A stretch of 64,000 bases of DNA from Prevotellaceae bacterium UBA4301 (GTDB lineage: Bacteria; Bacteroidota; Bacteroidia; Bacteroidales; Bacteroidaceae), in assembly GCA_002395775.1 (NCBI GenBank), contig DGUV01000029.1, positions 60,072 to 124,071 on the forward strand, written 5' to 3'. Position 1 is the first letter of the stretch. Every line of letters begins with the position of its first letter. Made by a program: the position numbers and the translations under genes. The notes beneath the pieces are model-generated. The model was not told the origin of the DNA and made no database searches. It saw nothing but the letters and a program-made list of their open reading frames with translations. Positions 50,721 through 59,116 of this stretch are shown in pieces.

Positions 50721-50920
50721 GTGACGGGAATTTCAATCGGGCACTTTTGCCCCACACCCCTTTTCAAAGCGGCCTGCAAGCAGGTCGTGCTCAGGGGCGT
50801 ATGCATGCTTTGGAGGCTTTTAAGGAATACCTCACAAAGTTCTGTCCTAATCTCGACGAAGGGCAGTTTTTTAGCCAATTGGAGAATTTCCGACAGCTTC
50901 TTTCTCAAAGAATAAAATAA
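50717..50920 (+). CDS. Small conserved hypothetical protein
   Basis: A 67-residue protein overlapping the previous gene by 4 bases (ATGA), so co-translated. It is helical with GRAQGRMHALEAFKEYL and QFFSQLENFRQLL and has no membrane segment. I do not recognise the family. A terminator follows directly. Confidence 0.7.
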   Translation: MSDGNFNRALLPHTPFQSGLQAGRAQGRMHALEAFKEYLTKFCPNLDEGQFFSQLENFRQLLSQRIK

Positions 50921-50922
50921 AT

Positions 50923-50969
50923 AAAAGGAGTTAGGCGAGCCTCATGCTCATAACCTAACTCCTTTTTTT
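50923..50969 (+). terminator. Intrinsic terminator of the YtxH operon
   Basis: AAAAGGAGTTAGG (50923-50935) pairs with CCTAACTCCTTTT (50954-50966) and is followed by T residues. The A-run on the other side may let it serve the convergent DUF4301 gene as well. Confidence 0.92.
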
Positions 50970-50981
50970 CATGGGAAAAAA

Positions 50982-52496
50982 TCACTGGTGCTCGGGACGA
51001 AGCAGGTCGTTGACCGTCTTCACCGGATTAAAGGTTTCCAAGGGGACCTCCACGAAGACTGTTGACCAGTTGCTCATGGCTCCATTCCACAGACCGGGCA
51101 GTTCCAAGGCTTTCAACTCGCGTCCGTTCTTGCTCTTATGAGAGATGAATCCCGTCTGCGGATCGACATACTTGGGAAGGTCGAAACGTTCGCCCTTATA
51201 GTTGCGGATGCCGCAAACAAGGTCAACGGGATTAAAGTGTGTGCCTTCGGTGAACATCTTCATGTACTCGGGATTGGATGTGTCTATCTGACTGCTTTCG
51301 AGGATTTGCAGGGAGATGCTCCCGTCGGGATTATAAGCCAAGAATGGCCCACCACCAGGTTCACCCACATTCTTTACTACGCCGCAGACACGCATGGGCC
51401 TGTCAAGCTTTTGGCGCAGACATGCTGCCAACGAGGCATCGTCCATGTCACGCAGGCCAGGCACCTCGGTGCACAACTGTCGCTCGAGGAAGTCAGCCAT
51501 GTTGAGAAGCTCGTCGCGTGTGCAACCTGCGTCCAACTTGCGGAGGTGGGCAAAAGTCTGCTGTTGCAGGCTAACCAGCTCGCCGGCAATCACTTGCTTC
51601 CAGGTCACTGTGACAGGTTTCAGACGGTCGGGAACAACATTGTCGATGTTCTTGATGAAGACCACGTCACTCTCCAGGTCACCCAAGTTACGGATGAGTG
51701 CCCCATGACCGCCCGGCCGGAAGAGCAGCGATCCATCGTCCTGACGGAAGGGGGTATTGTCCATGTTGGCAGCAACCGTGTCCGTACTGGGCTTTTGCTC
51801 CGAGAAACTGATGTGGTACTTGATGCCAAAACGGGCTTCATATTCAGGAAGGACACGATTGACCAACTGCTCGAACAACTGGTGATGCTCCGTGCTGACC
51901 GTGAAATGGACATCGGCCACACCTGCCGACGAAGCATAGAGAGCGGCCTCCACCAGATGTTCCTCAAGCGGAGTGCGTACCTCGTCGTCATAGACATGGA
52001 ACTGCAGCAGTCCCTTAGGCAGCTGACCATAACCCAGTCCGTCGGCACCCAAAAGGCATGCTACTACAGCCTTGTAGTCGCCTTCCTCAACCAAGGCGTC
52101 CACACCCTTGCCCTCGACTACCTGGCAGGCATCGTCAAGTGCCTGATAGAAGGCAAAGTCGTGGATACCTTCGAAGAATCGTACTTCGGCATCCTTCGTA
52201 GGCTCGTCATAGTCTGCATCGAGGAACTCAAAAAGGTCCTTAAACATGCGGCTGGCAGCGCCGGAGGCCGGAACAAACTTGGTCACATGATGGCCTTCCT
52301 GCTTATAGTGTTCCCACGTAGTTGTCAGGCGTTCCTGCTCAGTGGCATCAACGGCCTTGATGCCTCGCCCGATGGCGGCAGCACCTGCCAGACGCAGGAA
52401 GGGGAAACCTGTCTCAAAGTTCTTGAGTTGCTGTGTCAATTGCGCCTCGCTGATGCCCTTGGCCTCAAGCAAAGCTTGGTCTGTTGCGGTTAACAT
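50982..52496 (-). CDS. DUF4301 family protein (nucleotidyltransferase-like)
   Basis: A 504-residue protein typical of the Bacteroidota DUF4301 family: KFVPASGAASRMFKDLFEF near 70-90, LLQFHVYDDEVRTPLEEHL, FRPGGHGALIRNLGDLESD and GGGPFLAYNPDGS. These glycine and lysine motifs recall sugar-nucleotide pyrophosphorylases, but the reaction is not established. It is a single gene with a promoter at 52534-52563, divergent from relA. Confidence 0.87.
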   Translation of the reverse strand: MLTATDQALLEAKGISEAQLTQQLKNFETGFPFLRLAGAAAIGRGIKAVDATEQERLTTTWEHYKQEGHHVTKFVPASGAASRMFKDLFEFLDADYDEPTKDAEVRFFEGIHDFAFYQALDDACQVVEGKGVDALVEEGDYKAVVACLLGADGLGYGQLPKGLLQFHVYDDEVRTPLEEHLVEAALYASSAGVADVHFTVSTEHHQLFEQLVNRVLPEYEARFGIKYHISFSEQKPSTDTVAANMDNTPFRQDDGSLLFRPGGHGALIRNLGDLESDVVFIKNIDNVVPDRLKPVTVTWKQVIAGELVSLQQQTFAHLRKLDAGCTRDELLNMADFLERQLCTEVPGLRDMDDASLAACLRQKLDRPMRVCGVVKNVGEPGGGPFLAYNPDGSISLQILESSQIDTSNPEYMKMFTEGTHFNPVDLVCGIRNYKGERFDLPKYVDPQTGFISHKSKNGRELKALELPGLWNGAMSNWSTVFVEVPLETFNPVKTVNDLLRPEHQ

Positions 52497-52533
52497 TGTG
52501 ATATCAGAAAATTAGGTTTATAGTATATATCTG

Positions 52534-52563
52534 CAAAATTACGAAATATTCTGTAAATTACAA
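52534..52563 (-). promoter_or_regulatory. Promoter of the DUF4301 gene
   Basis: On the minus strand: TTG (52561-52563), 19 bases, TAATTTTG (52534-52541), a TAnnTTTG match. Leader of about 35 bases. Confidence 0.55.
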
Positions 52564-52584
52564 CCTCATTTCTCAATTTCTTCG

Positions 52585-52592
52585 TATCTTTG
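52585..52592 (+). promoter_or_regulatory. -7 element abutting the relA start codon
   Basis: TATCTTTG ends 4 bases before the ATG at 52597. If it is used, transcription would start at or within the first codon, giving a leaderless messenger. No -33 TTTG is visible. Confidence 0.5.
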
Positions 52593-52596
52593 TGAT

Positions 52597-54759
52597 ATGA
52601 AAGAAAATGAGACCATACTGAAACACATTGAAGGCGAGGCCGCTGTCCTCTATCGCAAAGCCCTTGACACGCTTACCCAATTGAGCGAGGAGGGACTGGT
52701 CGGGACAGACATGTTTGGCTTCGACCCCACCGAAATAGACCACCAGACGGCTACCCTGATAGCAGAAGAAATGGGCATCACCCCTGCCCTACTTTTTGCC
52801 ACACTGTTCCAGAGTGCTGTGCGAAGAGGGGCACTCTCGATTGAAAGCGTGAGCAAGGACTATGGTACGGAGACGGCCTCTCTGGTGCAAGCCATCCTGG
52901 GTACCGACGAGCTGTTTATGCGTTCAGCCACGGTAGGGAGCGACAACTTCCGCTCGCTGTTCGTGACGCAAGCTGGCGATATGCGTGTGGTGCTCATTCT
53001 GATTGCCCAAAGTGTGACACTCATGCGGCAGATTCGAGATACCGAGAACCTCGAAGCGCAGCGTGAGGTGAGCCAGAAAGCCGCTCACCTGTTTGCACCA
53101 CTTGCCCATAAACTGGGACTCTACAAACTGAAGTCGGAACTCGAAGACCTCAGCCTGAAGTATCTCGAACACGATGCGTACTACCACATCAAGGAGATGC
53201 TGAACGAGACGAAGCGGAGTCGGGATGCCTACATCGAACGCTTTGTCAAACCCATAGACGAGCGCCTCACTGCTGCCGGCCTGCACTATCACATGAAGGG
53301 GCGTACCAAATCCATACACAGCATTTGGCAAAAGATGAAGAAGCAGCACGTGGACGTGGACGGCGTCTATGACCTCTTTGCCATACGCATCATACTCGAC
53401 GCACCCCGGCAGGAAGAACATGCCCAATGCTGGCAGGTATTCTCCATAATCACTGACATGTATCAGTCCAACCCCAAACGAATGCGCGACTGGCTTAGTG
53501 TACCAAAGTCTAATGGCTACGAAAGTCTGCACATCACTGTGCTGGGGCCAGAGGACAAGTGGGTGGAGGTGCAAATCCGGACGGAACGCATGGACGATAT
53601 TGCCGAGCACGGCCTGGCCGCCCATTGGCGATACAAAGGCATACATGGAAGTCAAGGTGGGGCTGACCAATGGCTGGCCAACATTCGTGCGGCATTGGAA
53701 CAAGGAGACGACATCGGTATGGCCGAACAGATGAAGGCCGACCTTGAGAGCAACGAAGTGTTTGTGTTCACTCCACGAGGTGACTTGTTCCGTTTGCCCA
53801 CAGGAGCCACCGTACTTGACTTTGCCTATGCCATACACACGAAGGTTGGCAACAGGTGTACGGGTGCGCGCATTGGCGAACATCATGTGAACCTAAAGCA
53901 CAAACTGCAGAGCGGTGACCAGGTGGAGATACTGACATCTAACAACCAATCGCCCAAACAGGACTGGCTGGGCATTGCCGTCACGGGTCGGGCCCGGAGC
54001 AAGATACGCCAAAGCCTGAAGGAGGCACAAGCCGGACATGTGGCCTTGGCACGCGAATTGCTTGAGCGCAAGATGAAGAACCGTAAGTTGGAGTACAGCG
54101 AGCCTACACTCATGCACACCATCAAGCGCTTGGGCTATAAGACGGTGACCGACTTTTATCACGCCATCGCAGAGGAAAAGTTGGATGTGTATCAGGCACT
54201 TGAAGTCTATCAACAACAGCAGAGGCACGAGCGTGGCGAAGAAGCCACAGAAACGCGTTCGGCTTCGGAGTTCGTCATGCCTGAGGACACGGGCAAACAG
54301 ACGAGCACAAGGGACGACGTGCTGGTTATCGACCAAAACCTGAAGGGCATCGACTTCCAACTGGCACGTTGCTGCCATCCCATCTATGGCGACGAGGTGT
54401 TTGGCTTTGTGAGCAGCACAGGCGGCATTAAAATTCATCGGACCGACTGCCCCAATGCCCAAGCTATGCGCGAACGTGCCCCCTACCGATTCGTGAAGGC
54501 CCGATGGGCTTCGAAACAGGGCAGTCAGTACAGCATCACATTGCATGTTGTCGGACAAGACGACATGGGCATTGTCAACAACATCACCTCAGTCATCTCT
54601 AAGGAAGAACGCATGCTCATGCGAAGCATCAACATAGACAGCCACGACGGACTCTTCTCCGGCCATTTGACCGTGATGCTTGAGGACACCGACCGACTGA
54701 CCGCACTCATCCGCAAACTAAAGAATATCAAAGGAGTGAAGAACGTCACTCGCGTATAA
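52597..54759 (+). CDS. relA: RelA-type (p)ppGpp synthetase with degenerate hydrolase domain
   Basis: A 720-residue long RSH protein. The N-terminal hydrolase domain lacks its metal residues: the HD pair region reads LFATLFQSAVRR (66-77) and the KLADR region reads LIAQSVTLMRQ (135-145). The synthetase is intact: GRTKSIHSIWQKM (235-247), VYDLFAIRII, GYESLHITVLG and EVQIRTERMDDIAEHG. TGS (VFVFTPRGDLFRLPTGATV, near 389) and C-terminal ACT domains are present. It should make but not degrade (p)ppGpp, so a separate hydrolase must exist elsewhere. Confidence 0.92.
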   Translation: MKENETILKHIEGEAAVLYRKALDTLTQLSEEGLVGTDMFGFDPTEIDHQTATLIAEEMGITPALLFATLFQSAVRRGALSIESVSKDYGTETASLVQAILGTDELFMRSATVGSDNFRSLFVTQAGDMRVVLILIAQSVTLMRQIRDTENLEAQREVSQKAAHLFAPLAHKLGLYKLKSELEDLSLKYLEHDAYYHIKEMLNETKRSRDAYIERFVKPIDERLTAAGLHYHMKGRTKSIHSIWQKMKKQHVDVDGVYDLFAIRIILDAPRQEEHAQCWQVFSIITDMYQSNPKRMRDWLSVPKSNGYESLHITVLGPEDKWVEVQIRTERMDDIAEHGLAAHWRYKGIHGSQGGADQWLANIRAALEQGDDIGMAEQMKADLESNEVFVFTPRGDLFRLPTGATVLDFAYAIHTKVGNRCTGARIGEHHVNLKHKLQSGDQVEILTSNNQSPKQDWLGIAVTGRARSKIRQSLKEAQAGHVALARELLERKMKNRKLEYSEPTLMHTIKRLGYKTVTDFYHAIAEEKLDVYQALEVYQQQQRHERGEEATETRSASEFVMPEDTGKQTSTRDDVLVIDQNLKGIDFQLARCCHPIYGDEVFGFVSSTGGIKIHRTDCPNAQAMRERAPYRFVKARWASKQGSQYSITLHVVGQDDMGIVNNITSVISKEERMLMRSINIDSHDGLFSGHLTVMLEDTDRLTALIRKLKNIKGVKNVTRV

Positions 54760-54761
54760 GA

Positions 54762-54837
54762 CTTAGCCCCTATACCTTCACATCAGAAGATATAGGGGCT
54801 AAGCTTGTAACACTATAGGGCTTCGACCATAGGCCCT
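54762..54837. terminator. Hairpins between the convergent relA and HU-LysM genes
   Basis: CTTAGCCCCTATA (54762-54774) and TATAGGGGCTAAG (54791-54803) form an exact 13-bp stem with a 16-base loop. AGGGC (54817-54821) and GCCCT (54833-54837) form a second one. T-runs are lacking, but the position fits a bidirectional terminator. Confidence 0.5.
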
Positions 54838-54864
54838 AAGGCTTATGGACCTAAGCTGCAGGGG

Positions 54865-55989
54865 CTATTGCTCACGCTTCACCAGCTCAGGAATCTTGAC
54901 CTCAGTGCCTACAAACAGGTTGCTTGCCTTCTGGGCTGAGAATCCATTGAAGCGGATGATGTAATTGATGAGATGCTTGTCACCATAATATTCAAGTGCC
55001 AACTTCGAAAGGTCATCACCCTTCTCCAGCACGCGTGTGGCCTTTGTGCCCACAATCCAGTATTCACCATTGGTAATCTGTGGATAGTCGGCAGCCATTT
55101 CCTCTGCACTCTTGGTGGGAGCAGCAGGTTTCACTGGGACGGGTGCAACAGTGTCGGTCTGCTCAACCTTAGTGGTGTCTTCCTTCTCCACGGCCTGAGC
55201 ATCGTAGCCCTTAGGACCAAATATCAGGAACAAAACAAGACCAGCCACAAGCAACAGCATGAGACAGAGGAAGATGATGTTACGCCAACGCGAGCGCTTC
55301 TCTACATCATCGGCACCTACTTCTGCTTTTTGTGGGGTGTCAACTAAAGCGGCAATGGCCGGTTCTTCCTGTACTACGGGCTCAGGTTCAGGTTCCGGTT
55401 CGGGCTCTGCAACAGGTTCAGGTTCGGACTCTACAACGGGTTCAGGTTCGGGCTCTGCAATAGGTTCGGGTTCGGGTTCAACAACAGGTTCGGGTTCGGG
55501 TTCAACAACAGGTTCCGGTTCGGACTCAACAACGGGTTCAGGCTCTATAACAGATTCCTGTTCAGGTTCAATAACTGGTTCGGTAGCCTCTCCAATAAGG
55601 GGAGCCAACACCTCTTCAGTATTAGCTACGGTAGAGTCTATTCGTTCCATGTCCTCAGTCTTTGTGGCATCGTTGAGCGTAACGGTCTCAAAGTCAGCAA
55701 AAGGCCGGTTCACGCGGTCCCCCATCGCCTTATCAGGTGCAAAGGTCACCTTCGAATGGCTATCAATCACGAAGCGTTCGCCTGTCTTCACATTCACACT
55801 CTCACGGCTGTCAACGGTCACAACCTTGAAGGTACCCAGGCCTTTAATCTTGACTGATTCCCCAGCCAGAAGGCGCTCCTGGATGATGTCAAACATGGTG
55901 CGGATGAAACTTTCGGCATCCTTCTTTTGGATGGGTTTGCGCTGCGCAAGTCCATCGGCCAGGTCGGTAAGTGTAATCTTGCTATCCAT
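54865..55989 (-). CDS. Membrane-anchored HU-LysM fusion protein
   Basis: A 374-residue protein with four parts. Residues 1-93 are an HU/IHF DNA-binding domain (TLTDLADGLAQR, VKIKGLGTFKVV). Residues 137-210 are a Glu/Pro repeat with an 8-residue period (EPEPVVES). A basic stop (KRSRWR) and a membrane helix follow (about 237-257). Residues 310-367 are a LysM-like domain (EYWIVGTKATRVLEKGDDLSKLALEYYG). The topology implied is DNA binding inside and peptidoglycan binding outside. A plain HU gene lies 6 bases upstream on the same strand. The design is known as a family in Bacteroidales, but its job is not established. Confidence 0.87.
   Translation of the reverse strand: MDSKITLTDLADGLAQRKPIQKKDAESFIRTMFDIIQERLLAGESVKIKGLGTFKVVTVDSRESVNVKTGERFVIDSHSKVTFAPDKAMGDRVNRPFADFETVTLNDATKTEDMERIDSTVANTEEVLAPLIGEATEPVIEPEQESVIEPEPVVESEPEPVVEPEPEPVVEPEPEPIAEPEPEPVVESEPEPVAEPEPEPEPEPVVQEEPAIAALVDTPQKAEVGADDVEKRSRWRNIIFLCLMLLLVAGLVLFLIFGPKGYDAQAVEKEDTTKVEQTDTVAPVPVKPAAPTKSAEEMAADYPQITNGEYWIVGTKATRVLEKGDDLSKLALEYYGDKHLINYIIRFNGFSAQKASNLFVGTEVKIPELVKREQ
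55360..55581 (-). repeat. 24-base tandem repeat encoding Glu-Pro octamers
   Basis: About nine imperfect 24-base units, built from GGTTC(A/G)GGTTCGG, code for the EPEPVVES/EPEPVAEP octamers of the HU-LysM protein. Such repeats can change length by slippage. Confidence 0.85.
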
Positions 55990-55995
55990 GGCAGT

Positions 55996-56265
55996 TTAGA
56001 GTTTATCCTTGAATGTATTACTGGGTTTGAAACTGAGCACCATCTTGGGTGGCACAAGCATACGCTGTTTGGTGGAGGGATTGATGATGACACGCTCCAA
56101 CTTCTTCTTCACCTCGAAGTTGCCAAAGCCCATGATGGACACCTGCGTTTCTTCTTCGAAGCGCTCGGCCATCTCTGTGGTCAATCCTACGAGCAGAGAC
56201 GAAACTTCCTTTGCAGTGAGATTTAGACGTTCTGCCATTTCTGCTACAAATTCCTTGTTGTTCAT
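55996..56265 (-). CDS. HU family DNA-binding protein
   Basis: An 89-residue HU/IHF-type protein: MNNKEFVAEMAERLNLTAKE, SIMGFGNFEVKKKLERVIINPSTKQRM with the DNA-inserting arm, and VLSFKPSNTFKD. It bends and compacts DNA as a dimer. The start at 56265 gives the family length; an open frame reaching 56523 runs into rimO antisense to no feature and is rejected. It sits between rimO (40 bases) and the HU-LysM gene (6 bases). Confidence 0.94.
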   Translation of the reverse strand: MNNKEFVAEMAERLNLTAKEVSSLLVGLTTEMAERFEEETQVSIMGFGNFEVKKKLERVIINPSTKQRMLVPPKMVLSFKPSNTFKDKL

Positions 56266-56305
56266 GTGGTTCAGTATAGAGTGTTTATGCTTACGAAATG
56301 AAGAT

Positions 56306-57607
56306 TTAGACGAGAGTGGCATAGAGGTCAAAGTCATCGGCTGACGTGATGCGACAACGATAGAACTCGCCCACTTGCACATGGGGGTACTGACTGGCGC
56401 TGATGAGCATCTCGGGGTCAACCTCCGGTGAGTCGAACTCTGTGCGCCCGACAAAATACTCGCCTTCCTGGCGGTCGATAATGACTCGAAGCTCCTGTCC
56501 GACCTTCTCGCCCTGCACCTCACCAGAAATGCGTTGCTGCAGGCGCATGAGCATGCTCAGTCGGGCTTGTTTCACATCGTCCGGGATGTCGTCGGAATAG
56601 GTCTTGGCACTATAGGTCCCAACTTCCTCGCTATAGGCAAAAGCACCCATGCGCTCGAAGCGTGCCCAACGCACAAATTCCATTAATTGCTGGAAGCCTT
56701 CCTCAGTTTCACCAGGGTGACCCACCATCATGGTTGTGCGGATGTGTATGCCTGGCACTTCACGCCGAAGGGTTTCGATGAGCTGACGAGTCTCCTCGCC
56801 TGTGATATTGCGACGCATTGCCTTCAGCACATCGTCAGAAATGTGTTGGAGAGCTATGTCGAGATACTTACATACATTAGGCTTTTCACGCATGACACGC
56901 AGCAAGTCCATGGGAAAGTCGGTGGGATAGGCATAATGAAGTCTTATCCATTCCACACCCGGCACATCGGCAATGCGCTCTACAAGCTCGGCAATAGTAC
57001 GGCGATGGTAGAGGTCGAGTCCATAGTAAGTGAGTTCCTGGGCAATGACCTGAAACTCCTTGACCCCTTGAGATACAAGATGGCGAACCTCGTCAAGAAT
57101 CTCCTCCATGGGTCTGCTTTGATGCTTACCAGTCATCAGGGGAATGGCACAGTAGCTGCAATGGCGGTCGCACCCTTCGCTAATCTTGAGGTAGGCATAG
57201 TGAGAGGGAGTGGTGATGTGGCGATGGACATGAAGGTCGCTCCTATAGGATTTACCAAGGTCCGTGAGCAACTGATCCCAGTTGAACTTTCCATAGAACT
57301 TATCAACCTCAGGAATCTCATGTTGCAGTTCTGTGAGGAACCGTTCGGACAAGCATCCCATGACATAGAGACGCTTAAGTTTCCCTTCGGACTTACGTTG
57401 GGCAAGTTCGAGAATCATGTTAATGCTCTCTTCCTGCGCATCGGCAATGAAACCGCAAGTGTTGACCACAGCAATCTCACCTTCGGGCTTCTCGCTATCG
57501 TGAGTCACCTCATAGCCAGCAGCTTCGAGTTGGGTGAAGAGTCTTTCAGAATCTACAAGATTCTTACTGCACCCCAGTGTGATAATATCTATTGTGTTGT
57601 GCTTCAA
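56306..57607 (-). CDS. rimO: Ribosomal protein S12 methylthiotransferase
   Basis: A 433-residue radical-SAM enzyme that adds methylthio to an aspartate of S12. N-terminal iron-sulfur domain (TLGCSKNLVDSE, VVNTCGFIADA), radical-SAM cysteines in CDRHCSYCAIP, MVGHPGETEEGF and a C-terminal TRAM domain. The start codon is TTG at 57607, which overlaps the ftsY stop (TTGA). Full length. Confidence 0.95.
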   Translation of the reverse strand: MKHNTIDIITLGCSKNLVDSERLFTQLEAAGYEVTHDSEKPEGEIAVVNTCGFIADAQEESINMILELAQRKSEGKLKRLYVMGCLSERFLTELQHEIPEVDKFYGKFNWDQLLTDLGKSYRSDLHVHRHITTPSHYAYLKISEGCDRHCSYCAIPLMTGKHQSRPMEEILDEVRHLVSQGVKEFQVIAQELTYYGLDLYHRRTIAELVERIADVPGVEWIRLHYAYPTDFPMDLLRVMREKPNVCKYLDIALQHISDDVLKAMRRNITGEETRQLIETLRREVPGIHIRTTMMVGHPGETEEGFQQLMEFVRWARFERMGAFAYSEEVGTYSAKTYSDDIPDDVKQARLSMLMRLQQRISGEVQGEKVGQELRVIIDRQEGEYFVGRTEFDSPEVDPEMLISASQYPHVQVGEFYRCRITSADDFDLYATLV

Positions 57608-58569
57608 TTTCCAAAGAGAGAATTAACGAAGTCCAGGCGATTGAATGGTTGCAAATCTTCCATACCCTCGCCTAAGCCTATGTAGCGGACAGGAATCTTA
57701 AACTGATCGCTTATACCAATGACCACACCACCCTTGGCCGTTCCGTCGAGTTTGGTAATGGCCATGGAGGTAACATCTGTGGCAGCCGTAAATTGCTTGG
57801 CTTGTTCAAATGCGTTCTGGCCGGTAGAGCCATCAAGTACGAGCATCACATCGTGAGGCGCATCGGGCACGACCTTTTGCATCACGCGCTTAATTTTCGA
57901 GAGTTCATCCATCAAGCCCTTCTTGTTATGAAGGCGTCCGGCGGTGTCGATGAGGACCACATCAGCCCCTTGTGCAACTGCACTCTGCAGGGTGTCGAAG
58001 GCCACGCTTGCAGGATCGCTCCCCATCTGCTGCTTTACGACGGGCACTCCCACACGCTCGCCCCAAATGACGATTTGTTCCACAGCGGCAGCACGGAAAG
58101 TGTCGGCTGCCCCCATTACGACCTTCAATCCAGCCTGCTTAAACTGGTAGGCCAACTTTCCTATGGTGGTGGTCTTTCCTACACCGTTCACACCAACGAC
58201 CATGATGACGTAGGGCTTCTTGTCCGTAGGAATTTGGAAACCTTCTGTGTCACCCGTATTATTCTCAGTGAGCAAGGCGGCAATCTCTTCGCGCAGTATG
58301 CTATTGAGTTCGGCTGTGGTGACATACTTATCACGTTCAACGCGCGCCTCTATGCGATGAATGATGTTCAATGTAGTGTCCACACCCACATCGCTTGTCA
58401 CCAGCACTTCCTCAAGATTGTCCAGCACATCATCGTCCACCTTAGATTTGCCAGCCACTGCACGAGTAAGTTTACCGAAGAAACTTTCCTTCGTTTTCTC
58501 CAAGCCTTTGTCAAGTGTTTCGACCTGCTGTTCCTTAGATTTCTTTGAGAAAAGATTGAAAAAAACCAT
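57604..58569 (-). CDS. ftsY: Signal recognition particle receptor FtsY
   Basis: A 321-residue GTPase that docks SRP-bound ribosomes at the membrane. The helical N domain is followed by the G domain: VGVNGVGKTTTIGKLA, DTFRAAAVEQ, LIDTAGRLHNK, TKLDGTAKGG. The long acidic A domain is absent, as usual in Bacteroidota. Two ATGs are possible (58575 and 58569); I prefer MVFFNLFSKKSKE. Co-translated with rimO. Confidence 0.95.
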   Translation of the reverse strand: MVFFNLFSKKSKEQQVETLDKGLEKTKESFFGKLTRAVAGKSKVDDDVLDNLEEVLVTSDVGVDTTLNIIHRIEARVERDKYVTTAELNSILREEIAALLTENNTGDTEGFQIPTDKKPYVIMVVGVNGVGKTTTIGKLAYQFKQAGLKVVMGAADTFRAAAVEQIVIWGERVGVPVVKQQMGSDPASVAFDTLQSAVAQGADVVLIDTAGRLHNKKGLMDELSKIKRVMQKVVPDAPHDVMLVLDGSTGQNAFEQAKQFTAATDVTSMAITKLDGTAKGGVVIGISDQFKIPVRYIGLGEGMEDLQPFNRLDFVNSLFGN

Positions 58570-58586
58570 AATCATTCAATTTGTCG

Positions 58587-58594
58587 CAAAGGTA
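58587..58594 (-). promoter_or_regulatory. -7 element of ftsY-rimO
   Basis: TACCTTTG on the minus strand, a TAnnTTTG match about 18 bases before the start codon. The -33 region is only ATTAAAA repeats. Confidence 0.5.
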
Positions 58595-58651
58595 CAACTT
58601 TTAATTAATAATTAAAAATTAAATTTCAAAAAATGTTCGATGGAAAGGCAT

Positions 58652-58681
58652 AAAAAAGCATCCATGCCAAAGCATGGATGC
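58652..58681 (-). terminator. Intrinsic terminator of the rpmB-rpmG-DUF4295 operon
   Basis: A perfect 10-bp stem, GCATCCATGC (58658-58667) and GCATGGATGC (58672-58681), loop CAAA, followed on the minus strand by TTTTTTA. Confidence 0.92.
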
Positions 58682-58719
58682 AATCTTATGAAAGTTCTCG
58701 AATGTAGAAGCAAGTAGGA

Positions 58720-58878
58720 TTAGTTCTTGAAGAAATCCTTAACGGCTTCGTTGGGTACCATCTGCTCGTCAAAGATGTAAGCACCAGTCTTGGGGCTCTT
58801 CACCATCTTGATAACTTTAGTATAGCTTCGGCCATCATTCTTGCCAGTCTGCAAGGTGGCCACGGTTTTCTTTGCCAT
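58720..58878 (-). CDS. DUF4295 small protein, ribosomal-protein operon
   Basis: A 52-residue basic protein: MAKKTVATLQTGKNDGRSY, then VIKMVKSPKTGAYIFDEQM and AVKDFFKN. It matches DUF4295, which regularly follows rpmB and rpmG in Bacteroidota. It is probably ribosome-associated, judging from size, charge and place; function is not shown. Stop and start were read directly from the sequence. Confidence 0.88.
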   Translation of the reverse strand: MAKKTVATLQTGKNDGRSYTKVIKMVKSPKTGAYIFDEQMVPNEAVKDFFKN

Positions 58879-58905
58879 AGTATCTTACTTAACGGGTTGG
58901 GGTTC

Positions 58906-59094
58906 TTACTTAATCTCCTTGTGAATCGTCATCTTCTTCAAGATGGGATTGTACTTCTTGAGCTCCAGACGCTCGGGAGTGTTCTTACGGTTCTTGGTGG
59001 TGATGTAACGGCTGGTGCCGGGCATACCACTTGCCTTGTGCTCGGTGCATTCCAGGATTACCTGCACTCTGTTACCTTTTGCTTTCTTTGCCAT
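58906..59094 (-). CDS. rpmG: 50S ribosomal protein L33
   Basis: A 62-residue protein: MAKKAKGNRVQVILECTEHK, SRYITTKNRKNTPERLELKKYNP-type body. It has only one cysteine, so it is the zinc-free form. It lies 22 bases after rpmB and 27 before the DUF4295 gene. Confidence 0.96.
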   Translation of the reverse strand: MAKKAKGNRVQVILECTEHKASGMPGTSRYITTKNRKNTPERLELKKYNPILKKMTIHKEIK

Positions 59095-59116
59095 AATGCG
59101 ATTCTCCTTTCTTTGT

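Noticed and set aside
51138..52493. A 451-codon open frame on the plus strand
   Set aside because: It is antisense to the DUF4301 gene, has no family features and has no promoter.
55360..55581. A CRISPR-like repeat array
   Set aside because: Units are contiguous 24-base coding repeats without spacers and translate to Glu-Pro octamers.
56266..56523. An N-terminal extension of the HU protein by 86 residues
   Set aside because: The extension overlaps rimO in another frame, is Ser/Arg-rich low-complexity sequence and is absent from the family; ATG 56265 gives the normal 89 residues.
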